DNA from: Ecdyonurus torrentis
Lineage: Eukaryota > Arthropoda > Insecta > Ephemeroptera > Heptageniidae
DNA: 64,000 nt
Direction of reading: 5' to 3'
NCBI GenBank assembly: GCA_949318235.1
Contig: OX439135.1
Coordinates: 28,466,587-28,530,586, forward strand
Made by a program: the position numbers and the translations under genes. Numbering within the stretch: the stretch's first letter is position 1; each line of letters begins with the position of its first letter. A model generated the notes under the pieces. The model was not told the origin of the DNA. It did not search any database and was given only the letters and a program-made list of their open reading frames with translations. Of this stretch, positions 10,095 to 23,608 are shown piece by piece.

Positions 10095-12799
10095 ATGAAA
10101 CAAAGATTCTATTTCAAGAACCAAATGTTATTGAATGATAAAAATCATACTTTTTACACGAATAAAACTAGTTTTGATGATTTCTCAGAAACTAAGAATG
10201 CTACAGACATTAAATTCGATTCAAAACATAGCTTTTTCAATTCTCTACAAAAAAGATGTCTTGAACTTTTTTGCTCCGACGCATACTTTTTGGGTTATTG
10301 ACAATTTTAGTTTTCACTCATCATGTAGCCAAACCAAGTCATGAAACAAAGTTTTTATTTCAAGAACCAAATGTTATTGAATGATAAAAATCATACTTTT
10401 TACACGATTAAAACTAGTTTTGATGATTTCTCAAAAACTAAGAATGCTACAGACTTACTATTGAAGTCAAAACATAGCTTTTTCAATTCTCTACAAAAAA
10501 GATGTCTTGAACTTTTTTGCTCCGACGCATTTTTTTTGGGTTATTGACAATTTTAGTTTTCACTCATCATGTAGCCAAACCAAGTCATGAAACAAAGATT
10601 CTATTTCAAGAACCAAATGTTATTGAATGATAAAAATCATACTTTTTACACGAATAAAACTAGTTTTGATGATTTCTCAGAAACTAAGAATGCTACAGAC
10701 ATTAAATTCGATTCAAAACATAGCTTTTTCAATTCTCTACAAAAAAGATGTCTTGAACTTTTTTGCTCCGACGCATACTTTTTGGGTTATTGACAATTTT
10801 AGTTTTCACTCATCATGTAGCCAAACCAAGTCATGAAACAAAGTTTTTATTTCAAGAACCAAATGTTATTGAATGATAAAAATCATACTTTTTACACGAT
10901 TAAAACTAGTTTTGATGATTTCTCAAAAACTAAGAATGCTACAGACTTACTATTGAAGTTAAAACATAGCTTTTTCAATTCTCTACAAAAAAGATGTCTT
11001 GAACTTTTTTGCTCCGACGCATTTTTTTTGGGTTATTGACAATTTTAGTTTTCACTCATCATGTAGCCAAACCAAGTCATGAAACAAAGTTTTTATTTCA
11101 AGAACCAAATGTTATTGAATGATAAAAATCATACTTTTTACACGATTAAAACTAGTTTTGATGATTTCTCAAAAACTAAGAATGCTACAGACTTACTATT
11201 GGAGTCAAAACATAGCTTTTTCAATTCTCTACAAAAAAGATGTCTTGAACTTTTTTGCTCCGACGCATACTTTTTGGGTTATTGACAATTATAGTTTTCA
11301 CTCATCATGTAGCCAAACCAAATCATGAAACAAAGTTTCTATTTTAAGAACCAAATGTTATTGAATGATAAAAATCATACTTTTTACACGATTAAAACTA
11401 GTTTTGATGATTTCTCAGAAACTAAGAATGCTACAGACATCAAATTCAACTCAAAACATAGCTTTTTCAATTCTCTACAAAAAAGATGTCTTGAACTTTT
11501 TTGCTCCGACGCATACTTTTTGGGTTATTGACAATTTTAGTTTTCACTCATCATGTAGCCAAACCAAGTCATGAAACAAAGTTTCTATTTCAAGAACCAA
11601 ATGTTATTGAATGATAAAAATCATACTTTTTACACGATTAAAACTAGTTTTGATGATTTCTCAAAAACTAAGAATGCTACAGACTTACTATTTAACTCAA
11701 AACATAGCTTTTTCAATTCTCTACAAAAAAGATGTCTTGAACTTTTTTGCTCCGACGCATACTTTTTGGGTTATTGACAATTTTAGTTTTCACTCATCAT
11801 GTAGCCAAACCGAGTCATGAAACAAAGTTTCTATTTCAAGAACCAAATGTTATTGAATGATAAAAATCATACTTTTTACACGATTAAAACTAGTTTTGAT
11901 GATTTCTCAAAAACTAAGAATGCTACAGACTTATATTTTACTCAAAACATAGCTTTTTCAATTCTCTACAAAAAAGATGTCTTAAACTTTTTTGCTCCGA
12001 CGCATACTTTTTGGGTTATTGACAATTTTAGTTTTCACTCATCATGTAGCCAAACCGAGTCATGAAACAAAGTTTCTATTTCAAGAACCAAATGTTATTG
12101 AATGATAAAAATCATACTTTTTACACGATTAAAACTAGTTTTGATGATTTCTCAGAAACTAAGAATGCTACAGACTTACTATTTTACTCAAAACATAGCT
12201 TTTTCAATTCTCTACAAAAAAGATGTCTTGAACTTTTTTGCTCCGACGCATACTTTTTGGGTTATTGACAATTTTAGTTTTCACTCATCATGTAGCCAAA
12301 CCGAGTCATGAAACAGGGTTTCTATTTCAAGAACCAAATGTTATTGAATGATAAAAATCATACTTTTTACACGATTAAAACTAGTTTTGATGATTTCTCA
12401 GAAACTAAGAATGCTACAGACATCAAATTCAACTCAAAACATAGCTTTTTCAATTCTCTACAAAAAAGATGTCTTGAACTTTTTTGCTCCGACGCATACT
12501 TTTTGGGTTATTGACAATTTTAGTTTTCACTCATCATGTAGCCAAACCAAGTCATGAAACAAAGTTTCTATTTCAAGAACCAAATGTTATTGAATGATAA
12601 AAATCATACTTTTTACACGACTAAAACTAGTTGTGATGATTTCTCAAAAACTAAGAATGCTACAGACTTACTATTTTACTCAAAACATAGCTTTTTCAAT
12701 TCTCTACAAAAAAGATGTCTTCAACTTTTTTGCTCCGACGCATACTTTTTGGGTTATTGACAATTATAGTTTTCACTCATCATGTAGCCAAACCAAGTC
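10095..12799 (+). repeat. 11-monomer HOR variant lacking F-K
   Basis: Order is E-A-E-A2-B-C-L-M-G-J-H, 2,705 bp. Relative to the 13-mer it lacks the F-K pair between C and L, a loss of 490 bp. The L here starts TTTCTAT instead of TTTTTAT, so the join lies in the left part of that monomer. Confidence 0.9.
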
Positions 12800-15748
12800 A
12801 TGAAACAAAGATTCTATTTCAAGAACCAAATGTTATTGAATGATAAAAATCATACTTTTTACACGAATAAAACTAGTTTTGATGATTTCTCAGAAACTAA
12901 GAATGCTACAGACATTAAATTCGATTCAAAACATAGCTTTTTCAATTCTCTACAAAAAAGATGTCTTGAACTTTTTTGCTCCGACGCATACTTTTTGGGT
13001 TATTGACAATTTTAGTTTTCACTCATCATGTAGCCAAACCAAGTCATGAAACAAAGTTTTTATTTCAAGAACCAAATGTTATTGAATGATAAAAATCATA
13101 CTTTTTACACGATTAAAACTAGTTTTGATGATTTCTCAAAAACTAAGAATGCTACAGACTTACTATTGAAGTCAAAACATAGCTTTTTCAATTCTCTACA
13201 AAAAAGATGTCTTGAACTTTTTTGCTCCGACGCATTTTTTTTGGGTTATTGACAATTTTAGTTTTCACTCATCATGTAGCCAAACCAAGTCATGAAACAA
13301 AGATTCTATTTCAAGAACCAAATGTTATTGAATGATAAAAATCATACTTTTTACACGAATAAAACTAGTTTTGATGATTTCTCAGAAACTAAGAATGCTA
13401 CAGACATTAAATTCGATTCAAAACATAGCTTTTTTAATTCTCTACAAAAAAGATGTCTTGAACTTTTTTGCTCCGACGCATACTTTTTGGGTTATTGACA
13501 ATTTTAGTTTTCACTCATCATGTAGCCAAACCAAGTCATGAAACAAAGTTTTTATTTCAAGAACCAAATGTTATTGAATGATAAAAATCATACTTTTTAC
13601 ACGATTAAAACTAGTTTTGATGATTTCTCAAAAACTAAGAATGCTACAGACTTACTATTGAAGTTAAAACATAGCTTTTTCAATTCTCTACAAAAAAGAT
13701 GTCTTGAACTTTTTTGCTCCGACGCATTTTTTTTGGGTTATTGACAATTTTAGTTTTCACTCATCATGTAGCCAAACCAAGTCATGAAACAAAGTTTTTA
13801 TTTCAAGAACCAAATGTTATTGAATGATAAAAATCATACTTTTTACACGATTAAAACTAGTTTTGATGATTTCTCAAAAACTAAGAATGCTACAGACTTA
13901 CTATTGGAGTCAAAACATAGCTTTTTCAATTCTCTACAAAAAAGATGTCTTGAACTTTTTTGCTCCGACGCATACTTTTTGGGTTATTGACAATTATAGT
14001 TTTCACTCATCATGTAGCCAAACCAAATCATGAAACAAAGTTTCTATTTTAAGAACCAAATGTTATTGAATGATAAAAATCATACTTTTTACACGATTAA
14101 AACTAGTTTTGATGATTTCTCAGAAACTAAGAATGCTACAGACATCAAATTCAACTCAAAACATAGCTTTTTCAATTCTCTACAAAAAAGATGTCTTGAA
14201 CTTTTTTGCTCCGACGCATACTTTTTGGGTTATTGACAATTTTAGTTTTCACTCATCATGTAGCCAAACCAAGTCATGAAACAAAGTTTCTATTTCAAGA
14301 ACCAAATGTTATTGAATGATAAAAATCATATTTTTACACGATTAAAACTAGTTTTGATGATTTCTCAAAAACTAAGAATGCTACAGACTTATATTTTACT
14401 CAAAACATAGCTTTTTCAATTCTCTACAAAAAAGATGTCTTAAACTTTTTTGCTCCGACGCATACTTTTTGGGTTATTGACAATTTTAGTTTTCACTCAT
14501 CATGTAGCCAAACCGAGTCATGAAACAAAGTTTCTATTTCAAGAACCAAATGTTATTGAATGATAAAAATCATACTTTTTACACGATTAAAACTAGTTTT
14601 GATGATTTCTCAGAAACTAAGAATGCTACAGACATTAAATTCGACTCAAAACATAGCTTTTTCAATTCTCTACAAAAAAGATGTCTTGAACTTTTTTGCT
14701 CCGACGCATACTTTTTGGGTTATTGACAATTTTAGTTTTCACTCATCATGTAGCCAAACCAAGTCATGAAACAAAGTTTTTATTTCAAGAACCAAATGTT
14801 ATTGAATGATAAAAATCATACTTTTTACACGATTAAAACTAGTTTTGATGATTTCTCAAAAACTAAGAATGCTACAGACTTACTATTTAACTCAAAACAT
14901 AGCTTTTTCAATTCTCTACAAAAAAGATGTCTTGAACTTTTTTGCTCCGACGCATACTTTTTGGGTTATTGACAATTTTAGTTTTCACTCATCATGTAGC
15001 CAAACCGAGTCATGAAACAAAGTTTCTATTTCAAGAACCAAATGTTATTGAATGATAAAAATCATACTTTTTACACGATTAAAACTAGTTTTGATGATTT
15101 CTCAAAAACTAAGAATGCTACAGACTTATATTTTACTCAAAACATAGCTTTTTCAATTCTCTACAAAAAAGATGTCTTAAACTTTTTTGCTCCGACGCAT
15201 ACTTTTTGGGTTATTGACAATTTTAGTTTTCACTCATCATGTAGCCAAACCGAGTCATGAAACAAAGTTTCTATTTCAAGAACCAAATGTTATTGAATGA
15301 TAAAAATCATACTTTTTACACGATTAAAACTAGTTTTGATGATTTCTCAGAAACTAAGAATGCTACAGACATCAAATTCAACTTAAAACATAGCTTTTTC
15401 AATTCTCTACAAAAAAGATGTCTTGAACTTTTTTGCTCCGACGCATACTTTTTGGGTTATTGACAATTTTAGTTTTCACTCATCATGTAGCCAAACCAAG
15501 TCATGAAACAAAGTTTCTATTTCAAGAACCAAATGTTATTGAATGATAAAAATCATACTTTTTACACGACTAAAACTAGTTGTGATGATTTCTCAAAAAC
15601 TAAGAATGCTACAGACTTACTATTTTACTCAAAACATAGCTTTTTCAATTCTCTACAAAAAAGATGTCTTCAACTTTTTTGCTCCGACGCATACTTTTTG
15701 GGTTATTGACAATTATAGTTTTCACTCATCATGTAGCCAAACCAAGTC
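12800..15748 (+). repeat. 12-monomer HOR variant with C2 in place of G-J
   Basis: Order is E-A-E-A2-B-C-F-K-L-M-C2-H, 2,949 bp. The unit at 15257 has C21, G94, box ATCAAATTCAAC and T128. It occupies the slot of the G-J pair, shortening the HOR by one monomer. The K at 14520 has ATTAAATTCGAC instead of ATCAAATTCGAC. Confidence 0.88.
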
Positions 15749-18697
15749 ATGAAACAAAGATTCTATTTCAAGAACCAAATGTTATTGAATGATAAAAATC
15801 ATACTTTTTACACGAATAAAACTAGTTTTGATGATTTCTCAGAAACTAAGAATGCTACAGACATTAAATTCGATTCAAAACATAGCTTTTTCAATTCTCT
15901 ACAAAAAAGATGTCTTGAACTTTTTTGCTCCGACGCATACTTTTTGGGTTATTGACAATTTTAGTTTTCACTCATCATGTAGCCAAACCAAGTCATGAAA
16001 CAAAGTTTTTATTTCAAGAACCAAATGTTATTGAATGATAAAAATCATACTTTTTACACGATTAAAACTAGTTTTGATGATTTCTCAAAAACTAAGAATG
16101 CTACAGACTTACTATTGAAGTCAAAACATAGCTTTTTCAATTCTCTACAAAAAAGATGTCTTGAACTTTTTTGCTCCGACGCATTTTTTTTGGGTTATTG
16201 ACAATTTTAGTTTTCACTCATCATGTAGCCAAACCAAGTCATGAAACAAAGATTCTATTTCAAGAACCAAATGTTATTGAATGATAAAAATCATACTTTT
16301 TACACGAATAAAACTAGTTTTGATGATTTCTCAGAAACTAAGAATGCTACAGACATTAAATTCGATTCAAAACATAGCTTTTTCAATTCTCTACAAAAAA
16401 GATGTCTTGAACTTTTTTGCTCCGACGCATACTTTTTGGGTTATTGACAATTTTAGTTTTCACTCATCATGTAGCCAAAACAAGTCATGAAACAAAGTTT
16501 TTATTTCAAGAACCAAATGTTATTGAATGATAAAAATCATACTTTTTACACGATTAAAACTAGTTTTGATGATTTCTCAAAAACTAAGAATGCTACAGAC
16601 TTACTATTGAAGTCAAAACATAGCTTTTTCAATTCTCTACAAAAAAGATGTCTTGAACTTTTTTGCTCCGACGCATTTTTTTTGGGTTATTGACAATTTT
16701 AGTTTTCACTCATCATGTAGCCAAACCAAGTCATGAAACAAAGATTCTATTTCAAGAACCAAATGTTATTGAATGATAAAAATCATACTTTTTACACGAA
16801 TAAAACTAGTTTTGATGATTTCTCAGAAACTAAGAATGCTACAGACATTAAATTCGATTCAAAACATAGCTTTTTCAATTCTCTACAAAAAAGATGTCTT
16901 GAACTTTTTTGCTCCGACGCATACTTTTTGGGTTATTGACAATTTTAGTTTTCACTCATCATGTAGCCAAACCAAGTCATGAAACAAAGTTTTTATTTCA
17001 AGAACCAAATGTTATTGAATGATAAAAATCATACTTTTTACACGATTAAAACTAGTTTTGATGATTTCTCAAAAACTAAGAATGCTACAGACTTACTATT
17101 GAAGTTAAAACATAGCTTTTTCAATTCTCTACAAAAAAGATGTCTTGAACTTTTTTGCTCCGACGCATTTTTTTTGGGTTATTGACAATTTTAGTTTTCA
17201 CTCATCATGTAGCCAAACCAAGTCATGAAACAAAGTTTTTATTTCAAGAACCAAATGTTATTGAATGATAAAAATCATACTTTTTACACGATTAAAACTA
17301 GTTTTGATGATTTCTCAAAAACTAAGAATGCTACAGACTTACTATTGGAGTCAAAACATAGCTTTTTCAATTCTCTACAAAAAAGATGTCTTGAACTTTT
17401 TTGCTCCGACGCATACTTTTTGGGTTATTGACAATTATAGTTTTCACTCATCATGTAGCCAAACCAAATCATGAAACAAAGTTTCTATTTTAAGAACCAA
17501 ATGTTATTGAATGATAAAAATCATACTTTTTACACGATTAAAACTAGTTTTGATGATTTCTCAGAAACTAAGAATGCTACAGACATCAAATTCAACTCAA
17601 AACATAGCTTTTTCAATTCTCTACAAAAAAGATGTCTTGAACTTTTTTGCTCCGACGCATACTTTTTGGGTTATTGACAATTTTAGTTTTCACTCATCAT
17701 GTAGCCAAACCAAGTCATGAAACAAAGTTTCTATTTCAAGAACCAAATGTTATTGAATGATAAAAATCATATTTTTACACGATTAAAACTAGTTTTGATG
17801 ATTTCTCAAAAACTAAGAATGCTACAGACTTATATTTTACTCAAAACATAGCTTTTTCAATTCTCTACAAAAAAGATGTCTTAAACTTTTTTGCTCCGAC
17901 GCATACTTTTTGGGTTATTGACAATTTTAGTTTTCACTCATCATGTAGCCAAACCGAGTCATGAAACAAAGTTTCTATTTCAAGAACCAAATGTTATTGA
18001 ATGATAAAAATCATACTTTTTACACGATTAAAACTAGTTTTGATGATTTCTCAGAAACTAAGAATGCTACAGACATCAAATTCGACTCAAAACATAGCTT
18101 TTTCAATTCTCTACAAAAAAGATGTCTTGAACTTTTTTGCTCCGACGCATACTTTTTGGGTTATTGACAATTTTAGTTTTCACTCATCATGTAGCCAAAC
18201 CAAGTCATGAAACAAAGTTTTTATTTCAAGAACCAAATGTTATTGAATGATAAAAATCATACTTTTTACACGATTAAAACTAGTTTTGATGATTTCTCAA
18301 AAACTAAGAATGCTACAGACTTACTATTTAACTCAAAACATAGCTTTTTCAATTCTCTACAAAAAAGATGTCTTGAACTTTTTTGCTCCGACGCATACTT
18401 TTTGGGTTATTGACAATTTTAGTTTTCACTCATCATGTAGCCAAACCGAGTCATGAAACAAAGTTTCTATTTCAAGAACCAAATGTTATTGAATGATAAA
18501 AATCATACTTTTTACACGATTAAAACTAGTTTTGATGATTTCTCAAAAACTAAGAATGCTACAGACTTATATTTTACTCAAAACATAGCTTTTTCAATTC
18601 TCTACAAAAAAGATGTCTTAAACTTTTTTGCTCCGACGCATACTTTTTGGGTTATTGACAATTTTAGTTTTCACTCATCATGTAGCCAAACCGAGTC
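15749..18697 (+). repeat. 12-monomer HOR variant with an extra E-A pair
   Basis: Order is E-A-E-A-E-A2-B-C-F-K-L-M. The E-A dimer is present three times rather than twice and the unit ends at M, without G, J or H. The unit at 16241 carries a private CCAAAACAAGTC change at its right end (about 16480). Confidence 0.88.
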
Positions 18698-20662
18698 ATG
18701 AAACAAAGTTTCTATTTCAAGAACCAAATGTTATTGAATGATAAAAATCATACTTTTTACACGATTAAAACTAGTTTTGATGATTTCTCAGAAACTAAGA
18801 ATGCTACAGACTTACTATTGGAGTCAAAACATAGCTTTTTCAATTCTCTACAAAAAAGATGTCTTGAACTTTTTTGCTCCGACGCATACTTTTTGGGTTA
18901 TTGACAATTATAGTTTTCACTCATCATGTAGCCAAACCAAATCATGAAACAAAGTTTCTATTTTAAGAACCAAATGTTATTGAATGATAAAAATCATACT
19001 TTTTACACGATTAAAACTAGTTTTGATGCTTTCTCAGAAACTAAGAATGCTACAGACATCAAATTCAACTCAAAACATAGCTTTTTCAATTCTCTACAAA
19101 AAAGATGTCTTGAACTTTTTTGCTCCGACGCATACTTTTTGGGTTATTGACAATTTTAGTTTTCACTCATCATGTAGCCAAACCAAGTCATGAAACAAAG
19201 TTTCTATTTCAAGAACCAAATGTTATTGAATGATAAAAATCATATTTTTACACGATTAAAACTAGTTTTGATGATTTCTCAAAAACTAAGAATGCTACAG
19301 ACTTATATTTTACTCAAAACATAGCTTTTTCAATTCTCTACAAAAAAGATGTCTTAAACTTTTTTGCTCCGACGCATACTTTTTGGGTTATTGACAATTT
19401 TAGTTTTCACTCATCATGTAGCCAAACCGAGTCATGAAACAAAGTTTCTATTTCAAGAACCAAATGTTATTGAATGATAAAAATCATACTTTTTACACGA
19501 TTAAAACTAGTTTTGATGATTTCTCAGAAACTAAGAATGCTACAGACATCAAATTCGACTCAAAACATAGCTTTTTCAATTCTCTACAAAAAAGATGTCT
19601 TGAACTTTTTTGCTCCGACGCATACTTTTTGGGTTATTGACAATTTTAGTTTTCACTCATCATGTAGCCAAACCAAGTCATGAAACAAAGTTTTTATTTC
19701 AAGAACCAAATGTTATTGAATGATAAAAATCATACTTTTTACACGATTAAAACTAGTTTTGATGATTTCTCAAAAACTAAGAATGCTACAGACTTACTAT
19801 TTAACTCAAAACATAGCTTTTTCAATTCTCTACAAAAAAGATGTCTTGAACTTTTTTGCTCCGACGCATACTTTTTGGGTTATTGACAATTTTAGTTTTC
19901 ACTCATCATGTAGCCAAACCGAGTCATGAAACAAAGTTTCTATTTCAAGAACCAAATGTTATTGAATGATAAAAATCATACTTTTTACACGATTAAAACT
20001 AGTTTTGATGATTTCTCAAAAACTAAGAATGCTACAGACTTATATTTTACTCAAAACATAGCTTTTTCAATTCTCTACAAAAAAGATGTCTTAAACTTTT
20101 TTGCTCCGACGCATACTTTTTGGGTTATTGACAATTTTAGTTTTCACTCATCATGTAGCCAAACCGAGTCATGAAACAAAGTTTCTATTTCAAGAACCAA
20201 ATGTTATTGAATGATAAAAATCATACTTTTTACACGATTAAAACTAGTTTTGATGATTTCTCAGAAACTAAGAATGCTACAGACATCAAATTCAACTCAA
20301 AACATAGCTTTTTCAATTCTCTACAAAAAAGATGTCTTGAACTTTTTTGCTCCGACGCATACTTTTTGGGTTATTGACAATTTTAGTTTTCACTCATCAT
20401 GTAGCCAAACCAAGTCATGAAACAAAGTTTCTATTTCAAGAACCAAATGTTATTGAATGATAAAAATCATACTTTTTACACGACTAAAACTAGTTGTGAT
20501 GATTTCTCAAAAACTAAGAATGCTACAGACTTACTATTTTACTCAAAACATAGCTTTTTCAATTCTCTACAAAAAAGATGTCTTCAACTTTTTTGCTCCG
20601 ACGCATACTTTTTGGGTTATTGACAATTATAGTTTTCACTCATCATGTAGCCAAACCAAGTC
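18698..20662 (+). repeat. 8-monomer HOR fragment starting with a G/B chimera
   Basis: Order is (G/B)-C-F-K-L-M-P-H. The first unit has a G-like left part (TTTCTAT, G94) joined to the B box TTACTATTGGAG and B right end, so the exchange lies between 94 and about 122. The C at 18944 carries a private GATGCTTTC change. P replaces G-J before H, as it does in several later units. Confidence 0.87.
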
Positions 20663-23608
20663 ATGAAACAAAGATTCTATTTTAAGAACCAAATGTTATT
20701 GAATGATAAAAATCATACTTTTTACACGATTAAAACTAGTTTTGATGATTTCTCAGAAACTAAGAATGCTACAGACATCAAATTCAACTCAAAACATAGC
20801 TTTTTCAATTCTCTACAAAAAAGATGTCTTGAACTTTTTTGCTCCGACGCATACTTTTTGGGTTATTGACAATTTTAGTTTTCACTCATCATGTAGCCAA
20901 ACCAAGTCATGAAACAAAGTTTCTATTTCAAGAACCAAATGTTATTGAATGATAAAAATCATATTTTTACACGATTAAAACTAGTTTTGATGATTTCTCA
21001 AAAACTAAGAATGCTACAGACTTATATTTTACTCAAAACATAGCTTTTTCAATTCTCTACAAAAAAGATGTCTTAAACTTTTTTGCTCCGACGCATACTT
21101 TTTGGGTTATTGACAATTTTAGTTTTCACTCATCATGTAGCCAAACCGAGTCATGAAACAAAGTTTCTATTTCAAGAACCAAATGTTATTGAATGATAAA
21201 AATCATACTTTTTACACGATTAAAACTAGTTTTGATGATTTCTCAGAAACTAAGAATGCTACAGACATCAAATTCGACTCAAAACATAGCTTTTTCAATT
21301 CTCTACAAAAAAGATGTCTTGAACTTTTTTGCTCCGACGCATACTTTTTGGGTTATTGACAATTTTAGTTTTCACTCATCATGTAGCCAAACCAAGTCAT
21401 GAAACAAAGTTTTTATTTCAAGAACCAAATGTTATTGAATGATAAAAATCATACTTTTTACACGATTAAAACTAGTTTTGATGATTTCTCAAAAACTAAG
21501 AATGCTACAGACTTACTATTTAACTCAAAACATAGCTTTTTCAATTCTCTACAAAAAAGATGTCTTGAACTTTTTTGCTCCGACGCATACTTTTTGGGTT
21601 ATTGACAATTTTAGTTTTCACTCATCATGTAGCCAAACCGAGTCATGAAACAAAGTTTCTATTTCAAGAACCAAATGTTATTGAATGATAAAAATCATAC
21701 TTTTTACACGATTAAAACTAGTTTTGATGATTTCTCAAAAACTAAGAATGCTACAGACTTATATTTTACTCAAAACATAGCTTTTTCAATTCTCTACAAA
21801 AAAGATGTCTTAAACTTTTTTGCTCCGACGCATACTTTTTGGGTTATTGACAATTTTAGTTTTCACTCATCATGTAGCCAAACCGAGTCATGAAACAAAG
21901 TTTCTATTTCAAGAACCAAATGTTATTGAATGATAAAAATCATACTTTTTACACGATTAAAACTAGTTTTGATGATTTCTCAGAAACTAAGAATGCTACA
22001 GACATCAAATTCAACTCAAAACATAGCTTTTTCAATTCTCTACAAAAAAGATGTCTTGAACTTTTTTGCTCCGACGCATACTTTTTGGGTTATTGACAAT
22101 TTTAGTTTTCACTCATCATGTAGCCAAACCAAGTCATGAAACAAAGTTTCTATTTCAAGAACCAAATGTTATTGAATGATAAAAATCATATTTTTACACG
22201 ATTAAAACTAGTTTTGATGATTTCTCAAAAACTAAGAATGCTACAGACTTATATTTTACTCAAAACATAGCTTTTTCAATTCTCTACAAAAAAGATGTCT
22301 TAAACTTTTTTGCTCCGACGCATACTTTTTGGGTTATTGACAATTTTAGTTTTCACTCATCATGTAGCCAAACCGAGTCATGAAACAAAGTTTCTATTTC
22401 AAGAACCAAATGTTATTGAATGATAAAAATCATACTTTTTACACGATTAAAACTAGTTTTGATGATTTCTCAGAAACTAAGAATGCTACAGACATCAAAT
22501 TCGACTCAAAACATAGCTTTTTCAATTCTCTACAAAAAAGATGTCTTGAACTTTTTTGCTCCGACGCATACTTTTTGGGTTATTGACAATTTTAGTTTTC
22601 ACTCATCATGTAGCCAAACCAAGTCATGAAACAAAGTTTTTATTTCAAGAACCAAATGTTATTGAATGATAAAAATCATACTTTTTACACGATTAAAACT
22701 AGTTTTGATGATTTCTCAAAAACTAAGAATGCTACAGACTTACTATTTAACTCAAAACATAGCTTTTTCAATTCTCTACAAAAAAGATGTCTTGAACTTT
22801 TTTGCTCCGACGCATACTTTTTGGGTTATTGACAATTTTAGTTTTCACTCATCATGTAGCCAAACCGAGTCATGAAACAAAGTTTCTATTTCAAGAACCA
22901 AATGTTATTGAATGATAAAAATCATACTTTTTACACGATTAAAACTAGTTTTGATGATTTCTCAAAAACTAAGAATGCTACAGACTTATATTTTACTCAA
23001 AACATAGCTTTTTCAATTCTCTACAAAAAAGATGTCTTAAACTTTTTTGCTCCGACGCATACTTTTTGGGTTATTGACAATTTTAGTTTTCACTCATCAT
23101 GTAGCCAAACCGAGTCATGAAACAAAGTTTCTATTTCAAGAACCAAATGTTATTGAATGATAAAAATCATACTTTTTACACGATTAAAACTAGTTTTGAT
23201 GATTTCTCAGAAACTAAGAATGCTACAGACATCAAATTCAACTCAAAACATAGCTTTTTCAATTCTCTACAAAAAAGATGTCTTGAACTTTTTTGCTCCG
23301 ACGCATACTTTTTGGGTTATTGACAATTTTAGTTTTCACTCATCATGTAGCCAAACCAAGTCATGAAACAAAGTTTCTATTTCAAGAACCAAATGTTATT
23401 GAATGATAAAAATCATACTTTTTACACGACTAAAACTAGTTGTGATGATTTCTCAAAAACTAAGAATGCTACAGACTTACTATTTTACTCAAAACATAGC
23501 TTTTTCAATTCTCTACAAAAAAGATGTCTTCAACTTTTTTGCTCCGACGCATACTTTTTGGGTTATTGACAATTATAGTTTTCACTCATCATGTAGCCAA
23601 ACCAAGTC
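20663..23608 (+). repeat. 12-monomer block with F-K-L-M-P in tandem
   Basis: Order is Q-F-K-L-M-P-F-K-L-M-P-H. The 1,227-bp pentamer F-K-L-M-P occurs at 20909 and again at 22136. Q (20663) joins the E left end (A12) to a C body (T21, box ATCAAATTCAAC), a switch confined to positions 12-21. It appears to be the deletion junction that removed E-A-E-A2-B from the HOR. Confidence 0.88.
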
